Source of the DNA: Bog-756 sp963725395
GTDB taxonomy: Bacteria > Actinomycetota > Acidimicrobiia > Acidimicrobiales > RAAP-2
NCBI GenBank assembly: GCA_963725395.1
Contig: CAVRYH010000002.1
Coordinates: 372,001-436,000 of the forward strand
Reading direction: 5' to 3'
DNA: 64,000 bases
Shown piece after piece: positions 7,610-16,230 of the stretch. The translations under genes were made by a program, and so were the position numbers. The notes under the pieces were generated by a model, which worked only from the letters and a program-made list of their open reading frames with translations, had not been told where the DNA came from and made no database searches. Positions within the stretch are counted from its first letter, which is position 1; every line of letters begins with the position of its first letter.

Positions 7610-9433
7610 ATGGAACTGACAGGAGCACAGGCCCTCATCAAGAGCTTGGAGATGCAGCGGGTGGAGGCCATGTTCGGCCTGCCCGGCGGCGCCATCCTTC
7701 CCGTCTACGACCCGATCATCGACTCGTCGATCCGACACATCCTGGTGCGTCACGAGCAGGGCGCCGGCCACATGGCCGAAGGGTACGCGCAGGTCACCGG
7801 ACGTCCGGGTGTGGCCATCGTCACGAGTGGGCCCGGCGCCACCAACATCGTGACGCCGCTTGCCGACGCCTACATGGACTCCATCCCCCTCGTGGTGGTG
7901 ACCGGGCAGGTGGCCACGTCGGCCATCGGGACCGACGCCTTCCAGGAGAGCGACATCACCGGCATCACCATGGGGATCACCAAGCACAATTGGCTGATCA
8001 CCGACGTCAACGACATCCCCCGGGTGGTGGCCGAGGCGTTCCACGTCGCCACGACGGGCCGCCCCGGCCCCGTGCTCATCGACGTCCCGAAGGACATCGC
8101 CAACACCAGGATGGAGTGGTACTGGCCCGAACCGTCCGACCTCGACCTCCCCGGCTACCACCCGGTGACCGAGGGGGACCCGGCCCTGGTCCGCACCGCG
8201 GCCGAGCTGCTGCTCTCGGCCGAGCGACCGGTCATCTACGCCGGGGGCGGGATCCTCAAGGCCCGGGCCGCCGAGGTGCTGCGGGAGCTGGCCGAGCGGA
8301 CAGGGATCCCGGTGGTCACCACGCTGATGGCCCGGGGATCGTTCCCCGACTCCCATCCGTTGTGCCTCGGGATGCCCGGCATGCACGGCAACTACACGGC
8401 GGTGACCGCCATGCAGCGCTCGGACCTGCTCATCGCCCTGGGCAGCCGGTTCGACGACCGGGTCACCGGCCGGGTCGACGCCTTCGCGCCGGAGGCCAAG
8501 GTGATCCACGTAGACATCGACCCGGCCGAGCTCCACAAGGTGCGGTTCGCCGACGTAGCCATTGCCGGCGACTGCCGATTGGTGATCGAGGAGCTGTTGA
8601 CCGCACTCACCGACCTCGGCCTACCGCACTCCGAGGCCACGCGCGGCGGCTCCCGTGGTGCGCCGAGCGACGCCGTGGCTGGTGCCCCGGCCGACCCGGG
8701 ATCGGTGGCCAGCGGATTCCCCCGCGAGCGGCTGATCCCATGGCGGGCCCAGTTGAGCGAGTGGCAGGAGCGCTACCCTCTGGTCTACGACCAGCAGCCC
8801 GGTGCCGGGGCGCTCAAGCCCCAGTTCGTCCTCGAGACGCTGCGCGACGCCACACCCGACGACACCATCGTCGCCTCGGGGGTGGGCCAGCACCAGATGT
8901 TCGCCTCCCAGTGGTGGACCTTCGACTACCCCTACACCTGGGTCAACTCCGGAGGGTTGGGCACGATGGGCTTCGCCGTGCCCGCTGCCATCGGGGCCAA
9001 GGTCGGACGACCGGACAAGACGGTGTGGGCGGTGGACGGTGACGGTTGCTTCCAGATGACCGCCCAGGAGCTGGTCACCGCCAGCTCCGAACGGATCCCC
9101 GTCAAGATCGCCATCCTCAACAACGCCTACCTGGGGATGGTCCGCCAGTGGCAGGAGATGTTCTACGGGGAGCGTTACTCGGAGGTCTACCTCTCACCCG
9201 ACCTGCCCGACTACGTGGGCTGGGCCGAGGCCATGGGCTGTGTGGGCATCCGGGTCGAGTCGACCGAGGAGGTGGGCCCGGCCATCGACAAGGCCAACGA
9301 CATCGACGACCGACCCGTGGTGATCGACTTCCGGACGGACGCCTTCGAGAAGGTGTTCCCGATGGTGGCCGCCGGTGCCTCCAACGACGACATCGTGGTC
9401 GATCCGTCGTTGACCCGGGACGGCCGGTCATGA
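7610..9433 (+). CDS. ilvB: Acetolactate synthase, large (catalytic) subunit
   Basis: 607 residues, EC 2.2.1.6: ThDP-dependent condensation of two pyruvates, or pyruvate with 2-oxobutyrate, the first common step of Val/Leu and Ile synthesis. Seen: catalytic Glu49 in RHEQGAGHMAEGYA, FAD-region segments in the middle domain, and the ThDP motif GDGCFQMTAQEL running to NNAYLGMVRQWQ. A linker of about 40 residues rich in Gly, Ala, Ser and Pro separates the central and C-terminal domains. The ATG overlaps nothing upstream and is preceded by GGGAGCACCCG. The stop overlaps the ilvN start (ATGA), indicating coupled translation. Controlled by the upstream attenuator. Confidence 0.96.
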   Translation: MELTGAQALIKSLEMQRVEAMFGLPGGAILPVYDPIIDSSIRHILVRHEQGAGHMAEGYAQVTGRPGVAIVTSGPGATNIVTPLADAYMDSIPLVVVTGQVATSAIGTDAFQESDITGITMGITKHNWLITDVNDIPRVVAEAFHVATTGRPGPVLIDVPKDIANTRMEWYWPEPSDLDLPGYHPVTEGDPALVRTAAELLLSAERPVIYAGGGILKARAAEVLRELAERTGIPVVTTLMARGSFPDSHPLCLGMPGMHGNYTAVTAMQRSDLLIALGSRFDDRVTGRVDAFAPEAKVIHVDIDPAELHKVRFADVAIAGDCRLVIEELLTALTDLGLPHSEATRGGSRGAPSDAVAGAPADPGSVASGFPRERLIPWRAQLSEWQERYPLVYDQQPGAGALKPQFVLETLRDATPDDTIVASGVGQHQMFASQWWTFDYPYTWVNSGGLGTMGFAVPAAIGAKVGRPDKTVWAVDGDGCFQMTAQELVTASSERIPVKIAILNNAYLGMVRQWQEMFYGERYSEVYLSPDLPDYVGWAEAMGCVGIRVESTEEVGPAIDKANDIDDRPVVIDFRTDAFEKVFPMVAAGASNDDIVVDPSLTRDGRS

Positions 9434-9999
9434 GCGTGTTCGGCGCCGACAAGCGCCACCACACCCTCACCGTGCTGGTGGAGAACAAAGCCGGCGTCCT
9501 GGCCCGCGTGGCCGGGTTGTTCTCTCGGCGCGGCTACAACATCTACAGCCTGGCCGTCGCCCCGTCCGACAACGAGCGGTTCAGCCGGATCACCATCGTG
9601 GTGGACGTGGAGTCCGCGCCCCTGGACCAGATCATCAAGCAGCTGGACAAGCTCATCCCCGTGGTGTCGATCATCGAGCTCGACCCGGCCAAGGCCCGCG
9701 AGCGGGAGCTGCTGCTCGCCACCCTCGAGGCCGGGCCCGAGACCCGGGGCCAGGTCATCCAGCTCGTCGGCGTGTTCGAGGGCAAGATCGTCGATGTCGG
9801 CCACGACCGGCTCACCGTGGCGCTCGAGGGGGCGCCGAGGAAGCTGGACGACTTCGAGGACCTCATCCGTGACTACGGCATCGTCGATATGCAGCGGACC
9901 GGCCGGGTGGCGTTGCCTATGCTTGACCGGTCCGGCGACAACTCGCCGGTCCACCTGGCGGAACCCACGATCGGACACGACACAGAGAAGGCAGGTTGA
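9430..9999 (+). CDS. ilvN: Acetolactate synthase, small (regulatory) subunit
   Basis: 189 residues starting at the ATG that overlaps the ilvB stop. An N-terminal ACT domain (HTLTVLVENKAGVLARVAGLFSRRGYNI) binds the feedback inhibitor valine; the rest (about residues 80-165) is the family's C-terminal ALS_ss_C domain. It activates IlvB and makes it valine-sensitive. ilvC follows with a 5-base gap. Confidence 0.95.
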   Translation: MSVFGADKRHHTLTVLVENKAGVLARVAGLFSRRGYNIYSLAVAPSDNERFSRITIVVDVESAPLDQIIKQLDKLIPVVSIIELDPAKARERELLLATLEAGPETRGQVIQLVGVFEGKIVDVGHDRLTVALEGAPRKLDDFEDLIRDYGIVDMQRTGRVALPMLDRSGDNSPVHLAEPTIGHDTEKAG

Positions 10000-10004
10000 T
10001 CACG

Positions 10005-11030
10005 ATGGCCACGCTGTACTACGAGAAGGACGCCGACCCGAGCCTCATCGGGAACCGCAAGGTGGCGGTGATCGGGTACGGGTCCCAGGGCCATGCCCAT
10101 GCCCTCAACCTGTCGGAGAGCGGTGTGGACGTCCGCGTCGGCCTGAGGGAGGGTTCCTCGTCCAGACAGAAGGCGGAAGAGGCGGGACTGCGGGTGCTGT
10201 CGGTCGCCGACGCCGCCGCCGAGGCGGATGTCGTCATGATCCTTCTGCCTGACACCGAGCAGGCCGCGGTCTACGAGGCCGAGATCGCCCCCCACCTGAA
10301 GGCGGGCGATGCGATCTTCTTCGCCCACGGGTTCAACATCCGCTTCGGGCTCATCTCCCCACCGGCCGACGTCGACGTGGCCATGGTGGCGCCCAAGGGA
10401 CCTGGCCACCTGGTCCGGCGCACCTACACCGAGGGAGGCGGGGTCCCCTCACTGGTGGCGGTGTCGGCCGACCCCTCGGGGAAGGCCCACGATCTCGCCC
10501 TCTCCTACGCCCACGCCATCGGGGCCACCCGGGCCGGTGTGCTCGACACGACCTTCGCCGAGGAGACCGAGACAGATCTCTTCGGTGAGCAGGTGGTGCT
10601 GTGCGGCGGTCTGACCGCCCTCGTCCAGGCCGGCTACGAGACCCTGGTCGGCGCCGGCTACCAGCCCGAGTCCGCCTACTTCGAGTGCCTGCACGAGCTC
10701 AAGTTGATCGTCGACCTCATGTACGAACAGGGGATCAGCGGCATGCGGTTCTCCATCTCCGACACGGCCGAGTACGGCGACCTCACCAGGGGCCCCCGGG
10801 TCATCAACCAGGCGGTGCGCGACGAGATGGGCCGCATCCTGACCGAAATCCAGGACGGGACCTTCGCCAAGGAGTGGGTGGCAGAGAACGCCAATGGCCG
10901 GCCCAATTACAAGGCCCTGCGCCAGGCCGGGTTGGAGCACCCCATCGAGAAGGTCGGTGCCGAACTGCGGGACATGATGCCCTTCGTTACCGCCGGCAAA
11001 CAGAAGATCCAGGACGTGTCCGGAGGCTGA
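10005..11030 (+). CDS. ilvC: Ketol-acid reductoisomerase, class I
   Basis: 341 residues, EC 1.1.1.86: isomerises and reduces acetolactate or acetohydroxybutyrate to the dihydroxy acid used by IlvD. The Rossmann motif VIGYGSQGHAHALNL is followed by GLREGSSSR, the beta2-alphaB loop; the Arg and Ser residues there favour NADPH. The length and single helical domain (YFECLHELKLIVDLMYEQG) mark class I. The start ATG 10005 is preceded by GAAGGCAGG; a TTG at 9996 in frame is less likely. Last gene of the ilvBNC operon. Confidence 0.96.
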   Translation: MATLYYEKDADPSLIGNRKVAVIGYGSQGHAHALNLSESGVDVRVGLREGSSSRQKAEEAGLRVLSVADAAAEADVVMILLPDTEQAAVYEAEIAPHLKAGDAIFFAHGFNIRFGLISPPADVDVAMVAPKGPGHLVRRTYTEGGGVPSLVAVSADPSGKAHDLALSYAHAIGATRAGVLDTTFAEETETDLFGEQVVLCGGLTALVQAGYETLVGAGYQPESAYFECLHELKLIVDLMYEQGISGMRFSISDTAEYGDLTRGPRVINQAVRDEMGRILTEIQDGTFAKEWVAENANGRPNYKALRQAGLEHPIEKVGAELRDMMPFVTAGKQKIQDVSGG

Positions 11031-11094
11031 GCGAGCAGTCGGGACCGGCCGGCCCAGTGGGCCGCCGGTGCCCCGACCGGTGGGGGAGGAGTAC

Positions 11095-11646
11095 GTGGCC
11101 GAGGCCGGCGCGGTGGGTGAGCCCGATGAGGTGAAGGTGCCGGGACTCGAGCCCACCTTCCGCCATCTCGACGATCCCGACCTCGGGTGGCAGCGGGTCA
11201 AGTCGGTCCGCACCGCCGACGGCACCACTGCGTCTGTGTGGGAGAAGTGGCTCGCCTTCTCACCCGATCCGCAGTACCTCTCCCTCTACGCCCGGTGGGA
11301 TCCGGGGATGGTCGTCCGCCGGCACGGCCATTTCAGCCCCCATGTCGTCTTCGTGATCAGCGGCGATCTGTGGTGCGGCGACCGGCACTGTCCGGCCGGG
11401 ACGCACATCGAGCTGCCGCTCGGTGCCGCATTCGGGCCGTTCGTCGCCGGCCCCGAGGGGACGGTGCTGTTCGAGGTGATGATGGGTGACCCCCGATCGT
11501 GGGGCGACGACCCCCAGGCTTTCACCGACGCGCTGGCCGGTGTGGGGGCCCGGCCCCTGCCCGACCCCGACATCGAGCTACCGGAGTGGCTGGCGGACCT
11601 GCGCTCGAGGTGGGTGGTGGACGGGGAGGACCGACCTGGAGGCTGA
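11095..11646 (+). CDS. Cupin-fold protein
   Basis: 183 residues. GTG 11095 is chosen because GGGGAGG lies 5 bases before it; an in-frame GTG at 11068 is the alternative. The segment RRHGHFSPHVVFVISGDLWCGDRHCPAGTHIELP (residues 75-108) has the cupin metal-binding spacing (HxH, a later His, then PxG). Small single cupins include sensors, isomerases and dioxygenases; substrate unknown. It lies 64 bases after ilvC but looks unrelated to that pathway. Confidence 0.65.
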   Translation: MAEAGAVGEPDEVKVPGLEPTFRHLDDPDLGWQRVKSVRTADGTTASVWEKWLAFSPDPQYLSLYARWDPGMVVRRHGHFSPHVVFVISGDLWCGDRHCPAGTHIELPLGAAFGPFVAGPEGTVLFEVMMGDPRSWGDDPQAFTDALAGVGARPLPDPDIELPEWLADLRSRWVVDGEDRPGG

Positions 11647-11679
11647 CGGCTCGCATGGGCGGCCTCGCACCCGATTGTG

Positions 11680-13293
11680 TCAGGCCGGCGTCGTCTTCAG
11701 CGGACCGCCCGTCTGCGCCGGGATCTTCTGGTGCCTCGGGATGACGAACGGGGTCTGCGTCCCACCCAATTCCACGAGTTCAGACGTCGTGCAAGTGCCG
11801 TCAGGGACCGGATTGCTAGAAAGCGGTCCGACAGGAGCCGTCGAGGTGCTGGCCGAGGTGAGGGGGAGCTTCGGGGCCTTGGTCACCGGCGCACCGATCA
11901 CCGGAAGCGCTCCGGTGAGGTCGCTGGTCACGGAACGCCGCCAGGCCGAGATGTTGGGCGCGGTGACCCCGAACAGGGTCTCGAGGAAGCGGAGCTGCGA
12001 GGTGTGGTCGAGCACGTCGTGACAGACGTAGCCGCCCGCCGAGAACGGGGACACCACGATCATGGGAACCCGGACGCCGAACCCCACCGGGCCGGCGACG
12101 CCCTCGGCCGAGGTCGGGAGCGGGCTGACGGTCAGGAACTCACCGTCGGTCCCCGCCGGAGGCGCTGGTGGGGGGACATGGTCGAAGAAGCCGTCGTTCT
12201 CGTCGTACATGATGAACAGGACCGTCTTCGCCCACACCTCGGGATTCGACAGCAGCGTGTTCAGAATCTGCTGGGTGTACCACTCGCCGAGGGCGGGCGG
12301 GGCCGGGGGGTGCTCGTCGTAGGTGTCCGGCGAGATGATCCACGACACCTGGGGGAGGGTGTTGTTGGCCACGTCGGAGGCGAAGTCGTTCGGGCTGCCG
12401 CTCTCGGTGAGGCCGCCGTCGACATTGGGGCCGTAGTAGGTGAACGCGTTCTGGTAAAGCGTCGACGTCCGGTCCGACACGTACTGGTCGAAGTACAAGA
12501 GCATGTTCTTGCTGACGAATGTGCTGAATCCCGGCTGGTAGACGGGACCGTAGGGGTTGTAGGCCTTCCAGGTGATGCCGGCGTCCTGGAGGACCTCGGG
12601 CATGGTCGTCCACGAGCAGGTGCCCTGCAGGGTCGTCTGGTCCGATCCGGTGACGAGGATCGGACCGCCGGCCACGCCGGCCGGGTCGATGGTGCCGCTG
12701 ATGGCCATCAGCCGGTTGGGGTGGGTCGGCCCCTGCACCGAGCAGAAGTAGTTGTCACAGACGGTGAACTTCTTGATCAGGTCGTAGTAGAAGGGAAGGT
12801 CGGGCTTCGTGTAGTAACCCATGGTGTTGATACCGAGCGCCCCCTCGTAGGCCGCCGAGGTGTGGGTGGAGACGAAGCTGTCCATGGCCCCGCCGTTGAC
12901 CGAGGCGTGCTCGGCTCCCCACGAGTGGTCGAGATCGTAGGTGCACTCGAACAGCTGCTTCTTGGTGTTCATGTGGAAGGGAAGCAGGGTCGGATAGGTC
13001 CCACCCGGCCAGTCCTGGGTGAAGGCACCGCTGTTTTCGGCCGCCGTGGCTCCGTAGCCGTTCACGCCGGCCATCGTCCCGTAGTAGTGGTCGAACGACC
13101 GGTTCTCCTGCATCAGGAACACCACGTGCTCGACGGCCCCGATGTCCGAGCCTGCCGCCTTCGTCTGCAGCGCCCGGTGCACGGTGTCCCGACCGGTCGA
13201 CCGGACGTGTCCGACCTTGGCCAGTCCGAGAGTGGTCGCACCGGCGACACCGCCTGCCAACAGCTGTCTGCGACTGTACCTGGGTTCGGTCAT
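11680..13293 (-). CDS. Tat-exported phosphoesterase, phospholipase C / acid phosphatase family
   Basis: 537 residues from MTEPRYSRRQLLAGG, a twin-arginine signal followed by a hydrophobic stretch. EHVVFLMQENRSFDHYYG (residues 55-72) is the metal-binding signature of the bacterial phospholipase C/phosphatase family (PF04185), and GPTHPNRLMAISG and YDENDGFFDHVPPP are further family motifs. Such enzymes release phosphate or phosphorylated head groups outside the cell and are usually induced by phosphate starvation. The intergenic region with the divergent TolB-like gene carries GTTCACC-type motifs and a long hairpin. Substrate (phosphatidylcholine, sphingomyelin, nucleotides) not determinable. 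Confidence 0.9.
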   Translation of the reverse strand: MTEPRYSRRQLLAGGVAGATTLGLAKVGHVRSTGRDTVHRALQTKAAGSDIGAVEHVVFLMQENRSFDHYYGTMAGVNGYGATAAENSGAFTQDWPGGTYPTLLPFHMNTKKQLFECTYDLDHSWGAEHASVNGGAMDSFVSTHTSAAYEGALGINTMGYYTKPDLPFYYDLIKKFTVCDNYFCSVQGPTHPNRLMAISGTIDPAGVAGGPILVTGSDQTTLQGTCSWTTMPEVLQDAGITWKAYNPYGPVYQPGFSTFVSKNMLLYFDQYVSDRTSTLYQNAFTYYGPNVDGGLTESGSPNDFASDVANNTLPQVSWIISPDTYDEHPPAPPALGEWYTQQILNTLLSNPEVWAKTVLFIMYDENDGFFDHVPPPAPPAGTDGEFLTVSPLPTSAEGVAGPVGFGVRVPMIVVSPFSAGGYVCHDVLDHTSQLRFLETLFGVTAPNISAWRRSVTSDLTGALPVIGAPVTKAPKLPLTSASTSTAPVGPLSSNPVPDGTCTTSELVELGGTQTPFVIPRHQKIPAQTGGPLKTTPA

Positions 13294-13319
13294 GGCGAGA
13301 TGCTTGCATAGATTCTCTC

Positions 13320-13360
13320 CCGAGGGCGGGTGCAGGTGAAACACCTGTTGGCGCCCTCGG
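13320..13360 (-). promoter_or_regulatory. Compound hairpin in the leader of the phosphoesterase gene
   Basis: CCGAGGGCG (13320-13328) pairs with CGCCCTCGG (13352-13360); inside it CAGGTG (13333-13338) pairs with CACCTG (13342-13347) around a 3-base loop. The structure is 26-67 bases upstream of the Tat-phosphoesterase ATG. There is no T-run in the gene's direction, so it is more likely an mRNA leader element or protein site than a terminator. It fits no riboswitch I recognise. Confidence 0.45.
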
Positions 13361-13490
13361 ATCGACAGGTCCCGAACTGCCGAATGCGTAACGTTCTCCG
13401 AAGGCGACGGCCGATCGAATCGAGGTCGTCCACACTCGGGGCCACGCTGCGCGATCACGGTGACGCTGCTAGCGGTCATTCACCGTCGAC

Positions 13491-13541
13491 GGTGACGCCC
13501 GTGTGAAAGTTCACAATGCCGTGAGCGAGAGTTCACCGTCA
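13491..13541. promoter_or_regulatory. Candidate PHO-box motifs between the phosphoesterase and TolB-like genes
   Basis: Forward heads GTTCACA (13509) and GTTCACC (13531) are 22 bases (2 x 11) apart; reverse heads GGTGACG (13491) and TGTGAAA (13502) are 11 apart; ATTCACC at 13478 is out of phase. The cluster lies about 200 bases upstream of the Tat-phosphoesterase start and 50-100 bases upstream of the divergent secreted gene. PhoP control is a hypothesis. Confidence 0.35.
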
Positions 13542-13592
13542 GTACATCCGAATCGGCTTCCCGTGACCTCCTCGATCCCCGATACTCGGAGA

Positions 13593-14810
13593 ATGACGTC
13601 GTCGTCGCACCTCTTCCTCCGTCGGACAGTGAGTGCGGTGGCAGTGTCGCTGGGTTTTCTCCTGGTTGTACCCGCTGTGGCCGGAGCGGCGTTCCCGGGG
13701 ACCAACGGTGACGTCGCCTTCGTCGCGACGCGCAACAACAACGTCAACATCCAGCAGGTGAACCCTGACGGTTCGGGCATCGGGACGTCGGCCGGAGACC
13801 TCGCCAACACCACGCCGCTCACCGCCGGATCGATCGATGCCGAGCCCTTCTACTCGCCCGACGGCACCGAGGTGGTCTTCTCGAGCAACCGCACGGGCCG
13901 CTGGGCCATCTACGAGATCGGCCAGGCGGACGAGAACGAGGCGACGCCCGCCACGGAGATCTCGCAGCAGTCGGGTCAGGAGACCCACGACGACTACGGG
14001 CCTTCGTTCAGCGACGACGGACAATCGGTTGTCTTCAACCGCGACAATCAGAGCATCTATTCCGTGTACCTCTCCGCGGGTGTCACCTCCGTCTGTGACC
14101 TGTACAACCCGCCGGGCGGCCTGGCGGCTGCCTCGTCGGACAACGGGGCGGCCAGCAGGATCGTCTTCGATCCCGCGGACCCGATGAAGCTGGTCTACGT
14201 CGGCGGCAACAATCAGATACACCTGCTCAGTGGCGTGCAGGTGCCCACGGCAGGAGATCCGTGCCCGACCCAGCAGGGGATCACCGACACCGACCTCTCC
14301 ACCCTCGCCGCCGGCAACACGCTCGGCCCGACCCAGGCGGACGCCAACCCCGACTGGAACCCGAACGGCACCAAAATCATCTTCGATTCGACCCGCGACG
14401 GCGGCCACAGCCTCTGGTACTTCAACAACCCGACATCGGTCGACCCCACGGTGGCGCCGCTATGGCCGACCCTGGCCGGGTCGACGACCACCACGGACAC
14501 CCAGCCGGTGTTCTCACCGGACGGTACCCAGATCGTCTACACGCAGCCGGTCATCCAGAACGGGACCCAGGTCATCAACTACGAACTCGACTCCTTCGGT
14601 GCGCCGGAAGGCAGCGAGACCGACTTGACGCTGGGTGCCGGATCCTCGGCCAACAGCCAGCCCGACTGGCAGCCAGCGGCTCCGTTCCCCAGCACGCCCG
14701 AAGTGCCTTCCACACTGCTGCTCCCCGGGGCGGCCCTGACGGTCGGAGGTGGTTACGTGCTGGTTCGGAGTCGGCGTCGCCGTCCCGTGCGCCGTCACGC
14801 CGCGGCCTGA
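13593..14810 (+). CDS. Secreted TolB-like beta-propeller protein with PEVP C-terminal signal
   Basis: 405 residues from ATG 13593 (MTSSSHLFLRRTVS), with a signal peptide ending near VAGAA. The body contains TolB/PD40-type blades: GDVAFVATRNNNVNIQQV, PFYSPDGTEVVFSSNRTG, PSFSDDGQSVVFNRD, PDWNPNGTKIIFDSTRDG and PVFSPDGTQIVYT. Such propellers usually bind proteins or glycans. The C-terminus is PEVP (369-372), a Leu/Ala/Gly-rich membrane segment and an RSRRRRPVRR tail, matching the tails of the proteins at 6007-7089 and 23670-24365. The frame extends 30 codons upstream, but the signal peptide supports this start. Confidence 0.8.
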   Translation: MTSSSHLFLRRTVSAVAVSLGFLLVVPAVAGAAFPGTNGDVAFVATRNNNVNIQQVNPDGSGIGTSAGDLANTTPLTAGSIDAEPFYSPDGTEVVFSSNRTGRWAIYEIGQADENEATPATEISQQSGQETHDDYGPSFSDDGQSVVFNRDNQSIYSVYLSAGVTSVCDLYNPPGGLAAASSDNGAASRIVFDPADPMKLVYVGGNNQIHLLSGVQVPTAGDPCPTQQGITDTDLSTLAAGNTLGPTQADANPDWNPNGTKIIFDSTRDGGHSLWYFNNPTSVDPTVAPLWPTLAGSTTTTDTQPVFSPDGTQIVYTQPVIQNGTQVINYELDSFGAPEGSETDLTLGAGSSANSQPDWQPAAPFPSTPEVPSTLLLPGAALTVGGGYVLVRSRRRRPVRRHAAA

Positions 14811-14877
14811 GCAGAGGGTCTGAGTCGAGGCGGGCCCGGTCCGGCCGCTCGGCTGAGCCGGGGCCCGGTTCCTCGGC

Positions 14878-14893
14878 CGCGGTGATCACCGCG
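14878..14893. promoter_or_regulatory. 16-bp perfect palindrome downstream of the TolB-like gene
   Basis: CGCGGTGATCACCGCG lies in the roughly 200-base gap between convergent genes, about 70 bases after the TolB-like stop. It could be part of a bidirectional terminator (no T-run) or a protein-binding site. No other feature is seen in the gap. Confidence 0.35.
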
Positions 14894-15014
14894 TTCGTCG
14901 GATCGAGTTACCCTTCCAACCGCCCTTCGGGAGCTCTACTGGGAGCTTGTGTACTCCTCGAACCGCCGATCGGACCGACGCTCCTCGGATCGTTCAGTCA
15001 TCCGAACGCCTGGT

Positions 15015-15527
15015 TCAACCGGTGGCGCCGGCTGTGCCGCTGCGGACGGCGGCCACGGCGGCGTTCAGGGCGCCGTTGGCCGAGTTCATCGTCTTGATGC
15101 TGTCGTCCCACCGGGTGAGGGCGGCATTCGACTTGGTCCGGGTCAACGCCAGGCAGTCCTCGGCATAATTCGCCGTGTTGGTCACCATCGCCTGCCAAGC
15201 TGTCTCCAGTGAAGGATCCGGCGCCGAGGCGACGTTCCCGGCCCTTCGGGCGTCGTCCCGTAGCCGCGTGCACGCCCCGGCCAGGCGGCCGAAGAATGCG
15301 CTCGCATCGGACTCGGAGGTGGTGGCGCTCGCCGCGTCGACTGCAGCCTGGTCGTTGTTGAGGGTCCGGTTGAAGGGCCTCAGCTCGCTGGTGAGCCAGG
15401 ACAGTGCGGTTCCATCGAAATGGGGCGCGCTCGTCGTCGTCGAAGACGCGGAGGATGAGCTTCCGCACCCCACGAGTATGACTGCCCCGACCAACATCCC
15501 TGTCGCCAGGGTTAGGTGCCGCTTCAC
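15015..15527 (-). CDS. Small lipoprotein of unknown function
   Basis: 170 residues from a GTG start (VKRHLTLATG). A short basic n-region, a hydrophobic stretch and the lipobox LVGC (Cys21) followed by a Ser/Thr-rich spacer predict a lipid-anchored exported protein. The mature part is largely helical (SWLTSELRPFNRTLNNDQAAVDAA and later Ala-rich helices, with a Cys in GACTRL and another in YAEDCLALTR that may pair). No family recognised. It is divergent from the next lipoprotein gene. Confidence 0.65.
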   Translation of the reverse strand: MKRHLTLATGMLVGAVILVGCGSSSSASSTTTSAPHFDGTALSWLTSELRPFNRTLNNDQAAVDAASATTSESDASAFFGRLAGACTRLRDDARRAGNVASAPDPSLETAWQAMVTNTANYAEDCLALTRTKSNAALTRWDDSIKTMNSANGALNAAVAAVRSGTAGATG

Positions 15528-15733
15528 GCCGTCACGGTAGCGGTGAATTCCGGTCGAACTGGTCTGCGGGCCTCCTGTTGCAAAGAGTTCATCCCGATGT
15601 GACCTCCGGATTACCCGACGAGATCCACACCCGCCCGCATCCGCTCGATGCCCTACCGCACCTTCCGGCCTGTGTTCGACACGGCTTCGCCGAGCCGACC
15701 GGCGACGGGAAAGGGCAGCGGTATGCTTCGCTG

Positions 15734-16150
15734 GTGCCACGGCGCCTCGTGCTTCTGGTCTGTGGCGCACTGAGTCTTGGGCTCGCAGCGTGCTCGTCAG
15801 CATCACCCAACGTCGTGCAATCCGTCACAGGCGACGGATGCCCAGGTCACTCGCCCACCGTCGAGCTCTTGCTCAGCCACGATGAGCCAGTGCCGCTCGT
15901 GCACATACCGCTTGGCGGCTGTATCGATGTCACCGTCCCGGTATCTCCGTTCAAAGGCGTCCGAATCGAAACCCCCACCGTGTCGCCTCCCGCAAGACTC
16001 CACCTCCTTTCTGACGCGTTCAATCGGGATGGTACGAGGACGGTGATCTATACGGCCGAGGCCCCCGGAAGTGCCACCATCTCCTCGACGGTCCGGCTTC
16101 CGCCCGGCCGTGCAGCTCCGGAATGGGTGGGCATCGTCTTGATCGCTTGA
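15734..16150 (+). CDS. Small lipoprotein of unknown function
   Basis: 138 residues from GTG 15734 (MPRRLVLLVCGALSLGLAAC). Lipobox LAAC with Cys20, then an Ala/Ser/Pro spacer. The mature domain looks beta-rich (VHIPLGGCIDVTVPVSPFKGVRIETPTV, then TVIYTAEAPGSATISSTVRLPP) with a likely disulphide pair (GDGCPG and GGCID). This resembles small Ig-like inhibitor-type folds, but no family can be assigned. The frame extends upstream without a plausible signal. Confidence 0.6.
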   Translation: MPRRLVLLVCGALSLGLAACSSASPNVVQSVTGDGCPGHSPTVELLLSHDEPVPLVHIPLGGCIDVTVPVSPFKGVRIETPTVSPPARLHLLSDAFNRDGTRTVIYTAEAPGSATISSTVRLPPGRAAPEWVGIVLIA

Positions 16151-16230
16151 CCCACAGCCGAGGCATTCCCTCGATCGCCGGTGCTGGAGAAAGGATGGGG
16201 CCCCTCATGACGGGAGCGCCTCACCGTTTA

